Below are positions 17,491-26,669 of a stretch of DNA of 64,000 nt, one piece after another. The first letter of the stretch is position 1; each line of letters opens with the position of its first letter. The DNA lies in the NCBI GenBank assembly GCA_963667435.1, contig OY763414.1, positions 1,736,001 through 1,800,000 of the forward strand, written 5' to 3'. The DNA is from Marispirochaeta sp963667435. GTDB taxonomy: Bacteria; Spirochaetota; Spirochaetia; JC444; Marispirochaetaceae. The position numbers and the translations under genes were made by a program. The notes under the pieces were generated by a model that saw nothing but the letters and a program-made list of their open reading frames with translations, was not told the origin of the DNA and did not search any database.

Positions 17491-20400
17491 TTATTCTGCA
17501 TAGATACCCAGGGGAAAATCCTGACCAAAAATAAAACCTGTCGGATACTGTGCCCGTCCCGAATACTCTTCTGTCAGTTCCGGTAGGGCATATTCAACAT
17601 AGCTTTTCATACTGGCAACAGTTATCTGCCCGCCTTTCATCGCTGCTTCTCCGGCATATCCGTCCAGAAGGGCCCTGGTTAACGCGCCCTGGCCAAGCGT
17701 GGAAAACTCCTGCGCAAACTGATCAGCCCGGCTGGCGGCAATCAGAGCCGAACCGGAGGCTTTACTCAATCGGGAAAGGGCAATTTCTTCCCCAGCCCCG
17801 CGAACAGCGAAGGCAGAATTCAAAGCCCCTGAGTTACAGGCATCCAGAATTATAACCTGCTTTTTAGCCTTGATTGCGGAACTCAGAGAATTAAACTCTT
17901 CGCCGCTTAACCCCAAACTCACCACCTGCTGCGGATCTGTCATCTGGGTAATATCAGGGCAGATAAAGTAGAAAGCTGTATTTCCCTGCTCCTCACCGTC
18001 CAGAGCAATTCCGTGTCCCGCATAAAAAAAGATAAACACATCCTCGGCACCTATTTCTCCGGAAAGATCTTCCATGGTTTGTATCAGATTGCCCTTTAGT
18101 GCCTCGTTATTATGAAGAACAGTGGTATAGACATTTTCATACAAGCCTTTCCCTGCTTCCGTAGCTGCGGCGGCAAAGCCCTCGGAATCGTTGACAGCGT
18201 AGTTCAGGTTATATTTCCCGTTTTTGTATTCATTTATGCCAACAGAGAGAATGTAGAGATCCGGAGCCACCAAGGATTCGGAGGCGTAAGCAAGCACAGC
18301 CTTTGCCTTACCGCCTTCAATACCTGCCGGAGTAAGTCCCGACGCTTCAATTGTATTATCACCGTTCAAAAGACGCACAGAAAAGATGTTTTTCATAGAT
18401 TCCGGTTTTGACGACTTAAGGCCGCGCACCTCATCATATACTCTCCGCCCATTGTGAAACAACCGCAGCTCACCAATACCGCCACCCTGGTCTTCCGGCG
18501 TAATCTTGACGGTAACAGTGTCATCGCTAATCTTAAGATCGGAAATGGAACGAAACCGTTCTGTGTAGCTTCCATTATTCAGCAAAAACGAGAGCGAAAC
18601 TTTGGGTGCGGGTACAAGAACTTTTTTCAGCAGATCACTGTCTGCGAGAGCCGGAGGAGCAGAACCCATGGCCCGTGCTGCAATTATATCCGGACGATAG
18701 AAAACATCAAAAAGCTGGTCTATGGCATATATGGATTGTCCGTCTGTTGCACATACCGCCTCGCGGGCCATGCTTTCACTGCCGGCGAAATAACCATCCG
18801 GTGTCCAGGTTAACTGTTCTCCATCCTCTGAAAACATCAGAGAGTAGATCAGTTGGCCATCGGGAATCCTCCAGATTCTCCGGGTGTTATCCCAGGAAGA
18901 TGTTATTATAAATTTACCGTTCCGGATAAATTCAATGGAAGATAGCCTGTCCACATGCCCTTTCATACTGTTGGCAAGGATTGCTGAATCGATATCATAT
19001 AATAAAAGCATCCCATCCTTTCCGGAAGCAACCACATACCGTCCATCAGGAGAAATAGACATAGCTGAAATATGACGTTCCGGGTTAAAGTAAGCTATAA
19101 TATCACCTGTATACGGATTAAATACCTGTATACCATTCTTTAATCCCGCTACCCGGCTTCCGTCATCAGAGATAAGACGGGGATTAGACTGATCGCCTAC
19201 TCCGGGTGTATTAATTTCAGCCCTTTTGATCAGGGAAAAGCTATTCAGATCATAAAATTCAAGGGTGTCATAACCACCGAGAAGAAGTATACTGTCTGCA
19301 ATATTGATTGTTGTTACAGGTGCTCCCTTGAATTGAGGTTGCATGGTTTTAATCAGCGCTCCGGTTTCGGTATTCCATATCTTGACCTCGCCGTCCCATG
19401 CTCCACTCACGGCAATTCCTAAATCCGGGCGAAAGGCTCCAGCACTGACAGATTTTGAGTGGGAACCACCCATTTTCTGAATCATCTCTCCGGTAATCGA
19501 ATTAAAAACAGCCGGGGATGATGTACCTGTACCTGTTATAAGGCCGAAAAAAGTATCACCCTCCGGAGAAAACTGTAGAGTTCTACCGATCCCATCTGCT
19601 GATAAATCTATTGCACCGGAAACCCTGGAGCTTAAGAAATCGTGAACCAGCAGCCTTCCGTTATTGTAGGACAGATAACTGCCGTCGACCGAACTATAGA
19701 TTTCATCACCTGGAATATCTGCTTTGCGATAGCCCTCAATCCTGCGCAGTTCTGTTCCGTTGGAAATATCCCAGGCCAGCAGGTTGAAATTTTTACCATC
19801 AAGACTCAACGCCAGACCTCTTTTCAGATTGACCGCTATACCGGAGTTGCTAAATTTAGGACCCGTAAAAGTATCCAGCAGGGTTCCATCGGAAATCCGT
19901 ACCTTTTCAACGGTATTTCTTCTGTCTGCCATAAACATGGATTTTCCATCAGGGTAGAGCCCGATATTCTCAACATTCGCCTTCATTTCGCGAAAATCTC
20001 TCCAGACAACCTCGCCAGAACGTATATCACATACCCAGACTGAGCTCCCCTGCAATTTGGTATAGATGATAGATTTTCCATCCGGAGAAATGAACGCACT
20101 GCTCATATCTGATCCGGATTCCGGTTCCAGGAGCTTTTTCAAACCGCCGGTTTTTGTATCGAGAAGAATAAATGAATCATAGTTGAGGGATAGAAGTGTG
20201 TTTTCATCGGCAGAAAAGTTCAAAGCTACGGCATCTATGTTCTCAATATCCCCACCGGAGTGAATACTATTCACAAGTTCTCCCTTTTCTGAGAGATATA
20301 TATTTATCGTATCCCAGGTTGCAGCAGCAAAATAGGTACCCTTCGGAGAGTATGAAATGCAATAAACCTCATCACCTAAATCGTCAGCCTGAAACCGTGG

Positions 20401-20841
20401 TTCTCCCAAATGAATATCCCATTGAATAATCAGACCGACTTCGCTGCCGCTAAGCAGATACTTGCTGTCTGGAGAGAACTGCATATCAATGACAGCTTTA
20501 TGGTGCCCGGACAGCGTACGAACCAGCCAGCCGGTCTCAACATCCCAGAGTTTAATGGAACCTTCATAAGAACCGGTTGCCGCCAGTTTTCCGTCGGGAG
20601 AAATCCGGACAAGATCAATATCATGACCTATCTGAACTACAAGACGGACTTCTTCTGTATCAGACTGCTTATTTTCAGCGTTGCTGCGGCTATCTTTATT
20701 AACACTATTTCCGGATTCGCTGCCTCCTCCACTGAGACAGCCACCAGCAACAGGAAGAAACAAAACAGTAAAAAGAAGGACTGAACATATCTGTTTTAGA
20801 TTAGAAAAAATATTATGCGGTTTTTTTACTTCATTTTTCAT
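17491..20841 (-). CDS. WD40-repeat lipoprotein with C-terminal caspase-family (C14) peptidase domain
   Basis: 1116 residues. The N-terminus is a lipoprotein signal (LLFTVLFLPVAGGC, Cys at the lipobox), so the protein is exported and membrane-anchored. A Ser/Asp/Asn-rich linker follows. Residues about 65-690 hold many WD40-type blades, clearest in SPDGKLAATGSYEGSIKLWD, SPDSKYLLSGSE, GAWDGEVKIWN, SPDGRYVVASGKDGMLLLYD and TSSWDNTRRIW. A beta-rich linker comes next, and from about 862 a caspase-like domain (LYILSVGINEY...) with the catalytic His near 943 in YAGHG and catalytic Cys near 1002 in DACNSG. Both residues are present, so it should be active. AAGGGGGA lies before the ATG. Propeller-caspase fusions are known in multicellular or complex bacteria, but a surface or periplasmic lipoprotein form is unusual. 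Target and trigger unknown. Confidence 0.9.
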   Translation of the reverse strand: MKNEVKKPHNIFSNLKQICSVLLFTVLFLPVAGGCLSGGGSESGNSVNKDSRSNAENKQSDTEEVRLVVQIGHDIDLVRISPDGKLAATGSYEGSIKLWDVETGWLVRTLSGHHKAVIDMQFSPDSKYLLSGSEVGLIIQWDIHLGEPRFQADDLGDEVYCISYSPKGTYFAAATWDTINIYLSEKGELVNSIHSGGDIENIDAVALNFSADENTLLSLNYDSFILLDTKTGGLKKLLEPESGSDMSSAFISPDGKSIIYTKLQGSSVWVCDIRSGEVVWRDFREMKANVENIGLYPDGKSMFMADRRNTVEKVRISDGTLLDTFTGPKFSNSGIAVNLKRGLALSLDGKNFNLLAWDISNGTELRRIEGYRKADIPGDEIYSSVDGSYLSYNNGRLLVHDFLSSRVSGAIDLSADGIGRTLQFSPEGDTFFGLITGTGTSSPAVFNSITGEMIQKMGGSHSKSVSAGAFRPDLGIAVSGAWDGEVKIWNTETGALIKTMQPQFKGAPVTTINIADSILLLGGYDTLEFYDLNSFSLIKRAEINTPGVGDQSNPRLISDDGSRVAGLKNGIQVFNPYTGDIIAYFNPERHISAMSISPDGRYVVASGKDGMLLLYDIDSAILANSMKGHVDRLSSIEFIRNGKFIITSSWDNTRRIWRIPDGQLIYSLMFSEDGEQLTWTPDGYFAGSESMAREAVCATDGQSIYAIDQLFDVFYRPDIIAARAMGSAPPALADSDLLKKVLVPAPKVSLSFLLNNGSYTERFRSISDLKISDDTVTVKITPEDQGGGIGELRLFHNGRRVYDEVRGLKSSKPESMKNIFSVRLLNGDNTIEASGLTPAGIEGGKAKAVLAYASESLVAPDLYILSVGINEYKNGKYNLNYAVNDSEGFAAAATEAGKGLYENVYTTVLHNNEALKGNLIQTMEDLSGEIGAEDVFIFFYAGHGIALDGEEQGNTAFYFICPDITQMTDPQQVVSLGLSGEEFNSLSSAIKAKKQVIILDACNSGALNSAFAVRGAGEEIALSRLSKASGSALIAASRADQFAQEFSTLGQGALTRALLDGYAGEAAMKGGQITVASMKSYVEYALPELTEEYSGRAQYPTGFIFGQDFPLGIYAE

Positions 20842-20947
20842 AGATTCCCCCTTATTTAAAATTATACAGGGGAATTTGTGATTCGTAAGTTATATTATCG
20901 ATAATACTGACGCGATAAGACGCAGCACAACAACAAATCTACAGTCT

Positions 20948-21271
20948 TTACCCCGCATCCCGGGTCCAGCAGCCCTCACAATGATCCATAAGTGAATAGG
21001 CAGACCGGTATGCTTCTAACAAGCCCGGTTCGGTACCGGTGTAAAAAACCACCACCGGCATCCGCCGGGTATGCAGCCTGCGTGCTGCAAGCGTTTTAAT
21101 TCCCGCCTGACGCAGTCTGTCTTCAAGATCGTAAAACCACGCATGATAATCCACAAAGGCAATACATTCAGCATGAACTCCCCGGCTTATCAGGTTCCGT
21201 GCCGCTAACTCAATATCAAGATCACAATGCCGAACCGCCGGGGGCGGTATTAAAGCTGCAGTCTCCATCAT
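20948..21271 (-). CDS. Uncharacterised small protein
   Basis: About 107 residues; the start is uncertain (ATG at 21271 or 21268, or TTG at 21277, with a GGAGG somewhat too far upstream). No signal peptide or TM. The fold looks alpha/beta, with a pattern like IAFVDYHAWFYDLEDRLRQ and MPVVVFYTGTEP, and two cysteines near the end (DHCEGCW) that could bind metal. Not recognised. It diverges from the signalling operon across about 80 bp. Codon use is plausible for a real gene. Confidence 0.5.
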   Translation of the reverse strand: MMETAALIPPPAVRHCDLDIELAARNLISRGVHAECIAFVDYHAWFYDLEDRLRQAGIKTLAARRLHTRRMPVVVFYTGTEPGLLEAYRSAYSLMDHCEGCWTRDAG

Positions 21272-21354
21272 GCTCAAAAAAATATCACATTCCTCCGTTT
21301 TTTCAAATTTGACTGCCCTCTGAAACTTTCTATAATTAAATTCAGGATGAATCG

Positions 21355-23586
21355 ATGAGTGAAGATAATGACCTTTTCATGTTTGCCGACGAGACAGAAC
21401 TGAACCTCGACGCAGATTTCGACAGCAACAGCTGGATAATCCTGATAGTCGATGATGAACCCGATGTGCATCAGGTTACCGAGTTTGCGCTGAGAGACAT
21501 TCAGGTGTTCAACCGCCCCCTTACTTTCCTGCATGCATATTCTGCCAAGGAGGGAATTTCCATTCTTAATGCGAATCCGGATATCTGCGTCGTTCTTCTG
21601 GATGTTGTTATGGAAAGTACAGACGCAGGTTTAAACATGGTTAAAGTTATCCGCGAAGATCTCGGCCTCAATGCCCTGAGAATAATCCTGAGAACCGGGC
21701 AGCCGGGACAGGTTCCTGAAGTTGAAACAATAACCCAATATGATATAAATGATTACAAAACCAAGAACGAGCTAACTCGGGACAGACTGCTGACCTCTAT
21801 CATTACATCCATCCGCTCCTGGAATCAGATTAAACAGATAGAAGCCAGCCAGGCAGGTCTGGAAAAAATAATTCAGGCAAGCAACCAGCTTATAATGGAA
21901 GATGGCATCGAAGATTTTGCTGAAGGTGTTATCATTCAACTGGCAGGGTTCCTTTCATTGGACCCGGAGGGAATTATCTGCATAGAGGAAGATACTGACG
22001 AGTCCGGTGGAAACTTTGAAGATCTTCTTATTATCGCCGCCGCTGGAGGATACCGCCATCTGATTCGCAAACGAATCAGCGAACTGAATGATCCGGAAGC
22101 AACAAAGGATATTCAGCTTGCTTTTTCCACCCATGGTACTCATATTACTCACAACAGCCTCTCTCTCTATTTCAGTGAGCCATCCAGAGGACGTAATTTT
22201 GTAACATGGCTGAATAATAGTTCATCTCTGGGAGAAATCAATCAGCATCTTCTGGAAATCTTCTGCAAGAACATAAGTCTCTGTGCCCAGAATGTCGGAC
22301 TTATAGAGCTGCTGAAGGACCAGGCCTACCGGGACCCGCTGCTTGATATTCCAAACCTGGCAATGCTGCATGAATATCTGAAAGAGCTTGAAAAATGCAG
22401 TGAATACGATTCCTGCAGAGCAGTACTTATCGATATAGACCGTTTCGGGCAGCTGAATGACTTTTTCGGCCACTCCTACGGTGATAAAGTCCTAAAGGCT
22501 ATGAGCGAGACCCTCCGTGCAAGATTTGATCAGAGAATATTTATTGCCCGGGCAGGTGCAGACATCTTTGCGCTCATAGGCCCGGAAGAACTTTTTTCCC
22601 GGGGGAAGCTAAAAGACCTGACAGAAATCTCCCTGGATGTGGATAATACTGAAAGAACCCTGACCTGCTGCATCGGGATTGCTCCTCTGCAGTTAGAGGA
22701 AGCAGGTACGGAATCACTGAACAATGCCGAAATCAGCTTGAAAAGAGCAAAAAGCATAGGGATTGCCCAGCTGGTAATGTACAACGAGACTATCGGGGCG
22801 GAAGTACGCAGGCATAACAGCCTTCTCAGAAAACTTCAGCAGGCTATTGCACACAAAGAGCTGCGTCTTGTCTATCAGCCCCAGTTCTCCATGCCTGAAG
22901 GAACCCTGAAAGGGTTTGAGGCTCTATTACGCTGGAAGGACGAAGAAAACACCGACATTTCTCCTGCGGAATTTATACCAATTGCGGAGCAGGGTGGAAT
23001 TATCGGACTTATAGGAGAATGGGTTCTCTACACTGCCCTGGGCAGGCTGAAGCAGCTTCTTGATCACGGCTATGAAGATATCGTAATGGCTGTTAATATT
23101 TCCGCCATACAACTGAGCAGACCGGATTTTCTTGGAACTGTAAAAAAAGCCCTGGATCAGACAGGTGTTCCTCCCCGACTGCTTGAACTGGAAATAACTG
23201 AATCTGTATCTGCCATTGGAGTAAAAGAGCTGGTTTCCATTCTCAGTGCTCTCCGTGCTATGGGTATAAGTATTGCAATCGATGACTTCGGTACCGGATA
23301 CTCTTCTCTCTCTTCAATAGACCAGTGGCCCATTGATAAATTGAAAATTGACCGATCATTCATTCAGAAAATCGCCGAAGAAGGAAACCGGGGGCGAATT
23401 GTTGATCTTATTATCCCGCTGTCGAAGAACCTCTCTCTTACAACCATTGCAGAAGGGGTGGAAACCCCTGAACAACACAGCACCCTTTCGAAAATGGGTT
23501 GTGACATGGTGCAGGGATTCCTGACAGGCCGCCCCATGGAAGCCGGCGTACTGCTTGAATGGATAGAAAAACAGAAGGCAAAATGA
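21355..23586 (+). CDS. Response regulator: REC-DUF3369-degenerate GGDEF-EAL
   Basis: 743 residues. Receiver domain about 28-160 (LIVDDEPD, phospho-acceptor Asp near 83 in LLDVVM, RTGQPG). DUF3369 lies about 165-325. The GGDEF-like domain (about 330-480) has GADIF in place of GGDEF, so cyclase activity is probably lost. The EAL domain (about 490-740) keeps the catalytic set: EALLRW, NISAIQL, LELEITES, IAIDDFGTGYSSL, KIDRSFI and AEGVET. It is therefore read as a c-di-GMP phosphodiesterase controlled by phosphorylation. It leads a three-gene overlapping operon with a ligand-binding lipoprotein and a kinase. Confidence 0.93.
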   Translation: MSEDNDLFMFADETELNLDADFDSNSWIILIVDDEPDVHQVTEFALRDIQVFNRPLTFLHAYSAKEGISILNANPDICVVLLDVVMESTDAGLNMVKVIREDLGLNALRIILRTGQPGQVPEVETITQYDINDYKTKNELTRDRLLTSIITSIRSWNQIKQIEASQAGLEKIIQASNQLIMEDGIEDFAEGVIIQLAGFLSLDPEGIICIEEDTDESGGNFEDLLIIAAAGGYRHLIRKRISELNDPEATKDIQLAFSTHGTHITHNSLSLYFSEPSRGRNFVTWLNNSSSLGEINQHLLEIFCKNISLCAQNVGLIELLKDQAYRDPLLDIPNLAMLHEYLKELEKCSEYDSCRAVLIDIDRFGQLNDFFGHSYGDKVLKAMSETLRARFDQRIFIARAGADIFALIGPEELFSRGKLKDLTEISLDVDNTERTLTCCIGIAPLQLEEAGTESLNNAEISLKRAKSIGIAQLVMYNETIGAEVRRHNSLLRKLQQAIAHKELRLVYQPQFSMPEGTLKGFEALLRWKDEENTDISPAEFIPIAEQGGIIGLIGEWVLYTALGRLKQLLDHGYEDIVMAVNISAIQLSRPDFLGTVKKALDQTGVPPRLLELEITESVSAIGVKELVSILSALRAMGISIAIDDFGTGYSSLSSIDQWPIDKLKIDRSFIQKIAEEGNRGRIVDLIIPLSKNLSLTTIAEGVETPEQHSTLSKMGCDMVQGFLTGRPMEAGVLLEWIEKQKAK

Positions 23587-24704
23587 AGCTGCACAGGTAC
23601 ACCATCCTGTTTGTTCCTGTACTGCTGATACTGTTTTCCGGATGCAGGAATCAGCCATCAGTTCGTATAGGACTTACCGCTCCGTTCTCGGGACCCGCAA
23701 GTGCCATTGGTGCCATAGTATACAACAGTGCGTCGCTCGCTGTGGATCAGATCAACAGTCGCGGTGGTATAAATGGACAGAAAGTTGAACTCCTTGTACA
23801 GGATAACCGGGGTCGGCCCGAACTCTCAGCACAGGCAGCCAGTGCACTGATAAATGCCGGAGCAGAGGCAATAATAGGACCTTTTACATCAAGCATGCTT
23901 GTACCGGCTCTGGAAGTATGTAACAGCAATCAGGTTCTTCTCTTTTCCCCCGTAATAGCCTCATCTAAATTCGCCGGTATAGATGACATGTTTTTCAGGT
24001 TCTATACGTCGGCAAATGAAGACGGTCGCCGTTATGCAGAACACTTTGTTTCCCGGGGTTTGATGAGTGCATCTATTGTATGGGACAGCACAAACCGAGA
24101 ATATACAGAAGACTGGCGAAGCGGGTTTCTTGTGCGCTACAGAGACCTGGGTGGAAGCATCACCGTAGATATTGGGATTAACAGAAATCAGGACAATTCT
24201 TTAAATGTAGTGGCATCGACAGTTCTTGCGAAAAAACCAGCTGCTCTGGTAATGATCCTTACAGGGTTTCATACAGCCACACTGTCTCAGATTATCCGCA
24301 GACAGGATACCGAAATCCCTATTTATGCGACGGAATGGGCTGCAAGCTCAGCAGATTTGCTGCATCTGGGAGGTACAGCAATCGAAGGTCTTATTCTGCT
24401 GTACCCGGTTAAGAATAACGTGAGTAATGAAACCCTGAGCAATTTTATTGCCCTGTATAACAGTAGATTCTCTGGGCCGGCATTACTAACCTGTATATCT
24501 ACCTTCGAAACAGTAAACCTCTTATCCTCTGCCTTTGCAAACCGGCAGAAGCATCAGAGCCTGAAGGATTCTCTGTTGCAAACCCCAGATTATACAGGCC
24601 TGCTTCAAACTATTACAATTGAAGACCATGGCGACATTCCCATTAAGCTTGATTTTCATACAATACACAACGGCAGTTTTATAGAATACGAGGATACACA
24701 TTGA
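23583..24704 (+). CDS. Ligand-binding lipoprotein (Peripla_BP_6, branched-chain amino-acid-receptor-like)
   Basis: 373 residues from the ATG at 23583, which overlaps the upstream stop (ATGA) and starts a lipoprotein signal (LLILFSGC). Mature part: VRIGLTAPFSGPASAIG, LAVDQINSRGGINGQKVELLVQDNRG and AIIGPFTSS, all hallmarks of type I periplasmic amino-acid-binding proteins (LivJ-like). No ABC permease or ATPase is nearby. It lies between a regulator and a histidine kinase with overlapping frames, so it is inferred to be a sensory receptor that feeds the kinase rather than a transport protein. Confidence 0.9.
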   Translation: MKLHRYTILFVPVLLILFSGCRNQPSVRIGLTAPFSGPASAIGAIVYNSASLAVDQINSRGGINGQKVELLVQDNRGRPELSAQAASALINAGAEAIIGPFTSSMLVPALEVCNSNQVLLFSPVIASSKFAGIDDMFFRFYTSANEDGRRYAEHFVSRGLMSASIVWDSTNREYTEDWRSGFLVRYRDLGGSITVDIGINRNQDNSLNVVASTVLAKKPAALVMILTGFHTATLSQIIRRQDTEIPIYATEWAASSADLLHLGGTAIEGLILLYPVKNNVSNETLSNFIALYNSRFSGPALLTCISTFETVNLLSSAFANRQKHQSLKDSLLQTPDYTGLLQTITIEDHGDIPIKLDFHTIHNGSFIEYEDTH

Positions 24705-26662
24705 CTCCCCTGTCCGGAAAACACAGTTTTCGTGGTCACGTGTTACTGATACTCCTCCTCTCCCTGGGAGGAAACTTCCTTATAACCGGAAGCATTATTA
24801 TAACAGGAAGAGCGTTGACAATTGAAAAGGCAATGCTCGAAACAGCGGAAACAAACAGCAGGACCTATATTCTGTTTACCGAACGGATTCTCAACACTCT
24901 TGAAAAGCAGCTTCACCTTGTCGGTGTTGCCAGCAGGAGCATGGCTGACACCGAACTTCAGAAATTACTGGCAACAACGCTCTATGATAATCACCTTGCC
25001 AACGCCATCTACATTATCAGTGACAGCGGACATGTGCTGTATCTGGAACAGATCATGACTGATGAACACAGTCGATTAAATCTGATCGGTAACGACTTCT
25101 CCAGCCTGCCACTCTTCCAGAAAGCCAGGCTGGATTCAATCATTGCCTGGAGCGGTAAATTTATTTCCCCCCTTACCGGCGAAGAAACAATAGGCGCAGC
25201 TCTATCTCAGGGGGACATTGTTGTTATGGCAGAGATTTCCATTGAACGGCTCCTGAAAGATCTGGAGGCAATTCCGACAGGGCTCTATACCCGGGAATGG
25301 TTTTTTGATCAGAACAGCAACCTTCTGGCGGATATAGATACAGAAATGCAGGATATCAGCTTCAATACAGAATATATGCGACTGAGCGCCGATGCGCTCA
25401 GCTGGAACAATAAGGTCCCCGGCATTTATACCTGGAAAAACCGGAAAGTATATCTTGGAACAGGCATTTCCGAGAAAATCGGCTGGCGTGTTATCAGCAG
25501 GGTCCCCGCGCTGTTCGACAATCCCCTGGTAATATCCACAATTCAGGATGTTCTTATAATAACCGCTGCCTCTTTCATTATAGCAGCAGTCCTGCTTGTG
25601 CTTCTTATGCGCAGAGTCAATTCTTCAGTACAGCATCTGATTGATTTGAGCAGAGAAACGGTAATGGACAGAAAAACCGTTGAAACCTGGCCGGATTTGG
25701 GAATACGTGAATTTAATGAACTCTCCACCGCCCTGAAAACAATGACAGAGAAGGTCCATACACGGGAAAACAGCCTGAAGGCACTGAATGAAGAACTGGA
25801 AGACAGGGTAAGCCGCCGGACCAATGAACTGAAGAATCGGAATCAGGAGCTGTCCGACATGCTGATAACTCTCAGGCAGACTCAGGATGATCTTATCAAA
25901 TCAGAAAAAATGGCCAGCCTGGGGCGACTGGTAGCAGGTGTAGCCCATGAACTGAATACACCCCTTGGAAACAGTATTATGGCTCTGAGTACAGTAAAAT
26001 TTAAAACAGAAAGGTTTATACCCAAAGTGGAAGCGGGATTCCCTAAAGCTGACTTGATGGAGTACTTCGGAGAATCCACCCTGGGGCTGGACATTGCCCA
26101 GAGAAACCTGGAAAAAGCTGCTGATCTGCTTTCCAGCTTCAAACAGGTCGCGAATGATCAGGCAGGGAATATTCGTCGAAAGTTCATTCTGGATAAGGTT
26201 CTCCTGGAGCTCCTGCAGACAATGCATCCAACAATAAAACGTATGCCTCATAAGCTTGAAACCGATTTTGAACCGGGGATTCAGATGGAAAGCTATCCGG
26301 GGATTATTGATCAGATAGTAGCAAACCTTATTACTAACGCCATCATGCACGCATGGTCCGAAGGTGATTCAGGGATACTGAAGATATCATGCCAAAAGGA
26401 TGGGGTGACATCTGTCGCAATTCGTGTTGAAGATAACGGCAATGGAATTGATGAGGATATTCAAACTAAAATCTTTGACCCCTTCTTTACAACCAACAGA
26501 GAAAAAGGAGGAACCGGTCTTGGATTGAGAATTGCGAAAAACGGGGCGGAGAATATACTTGGAGGAGACTTATCTCTTCATTCCAAAGATTCCGGGGGAA
26601 CAGTTTTTACTTTATTAATTCCCCTGCAGGCACCGGTGATCGATTACCAGAGAGACTATTAA
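24701..26662 (+). CDS. Membrane sensor histidine kinase, extracytoplasmic sensor domain
   Basis: 653 residues. The start is a TTG that overlaps the previous stop (TTGA) with GAGG just upstream; no ATG fits before the first TM. TM1 is about 12-35, then an extracytoplasmic Cache-like sensor of about 230 residues, TM2 near 285-305, a HAMP-like linker and a coiled coil. HisKA follows with the phospho-accepting His near 416 (GVAHELNTPLGNS). ATPase motifs: NLITNAIMHAW, DNGNGIDEDI, GGTGLGLRIAKNG. The N-terminal sensor probably contacts the lipoprotein encoded just upstream, and the EAL regulator is the likely phosphate acceptor. Confidence 0.93.
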   Translation: MTPLSGKHSFRGHVLLILLLSLGGNFLITGSIIITGRALTIEKAMLETAETNSRTYILFTERILNTLEKQLHLVGVASRSMADTELQKLLATTLYDNHLANAIYIISDSGHVLYLEQIMTDEHSRLNLIGNDFSSLPLFQKARLDSIIAWSGKFISPLTGEETIGAALSQGDIVVMAEISIERLLKDLEAIPTGLYTREWFFDQNSNLLADIDTEMQDISFNTEYMRLSADALSWNNKVPGIYTWKNRKVYLGTGISEKIGWRVISRVPALFDNPLVISTIQDVLIITAASFIIAAVLLVLLMRRVNSSVQHLIDLSRETVMDRKTVETWPDLGIREFNELSTALKTMTEKVHTRENSLKALNEELEDRVSRRTNELKNRNQELSDMLITLRQTQDDLIKSEKMASLGRLVAGVAHELNTPLGNSIMALSTVKFKTERFIPKVEAGFPKADLMEYFGESTLGLDIAQRNLEKAADLLSSFKQVANDQAGNIRRKFILDKVLLELLQTMHPTIKRMPHKLETDFEPGIQMESYPGIIDQIVANLITNAIMHAWSEGDSGILKISCQKDGVTSVAIRVEDNGNGIDEDIQTKIFDPFFTTNREKGGTGLGLRIAKNGAENILGGDLSLHSKDSGGTVFTLLIPLQAPVIDYQRDY

Positions 26663-26669
26663 CTTTTCA

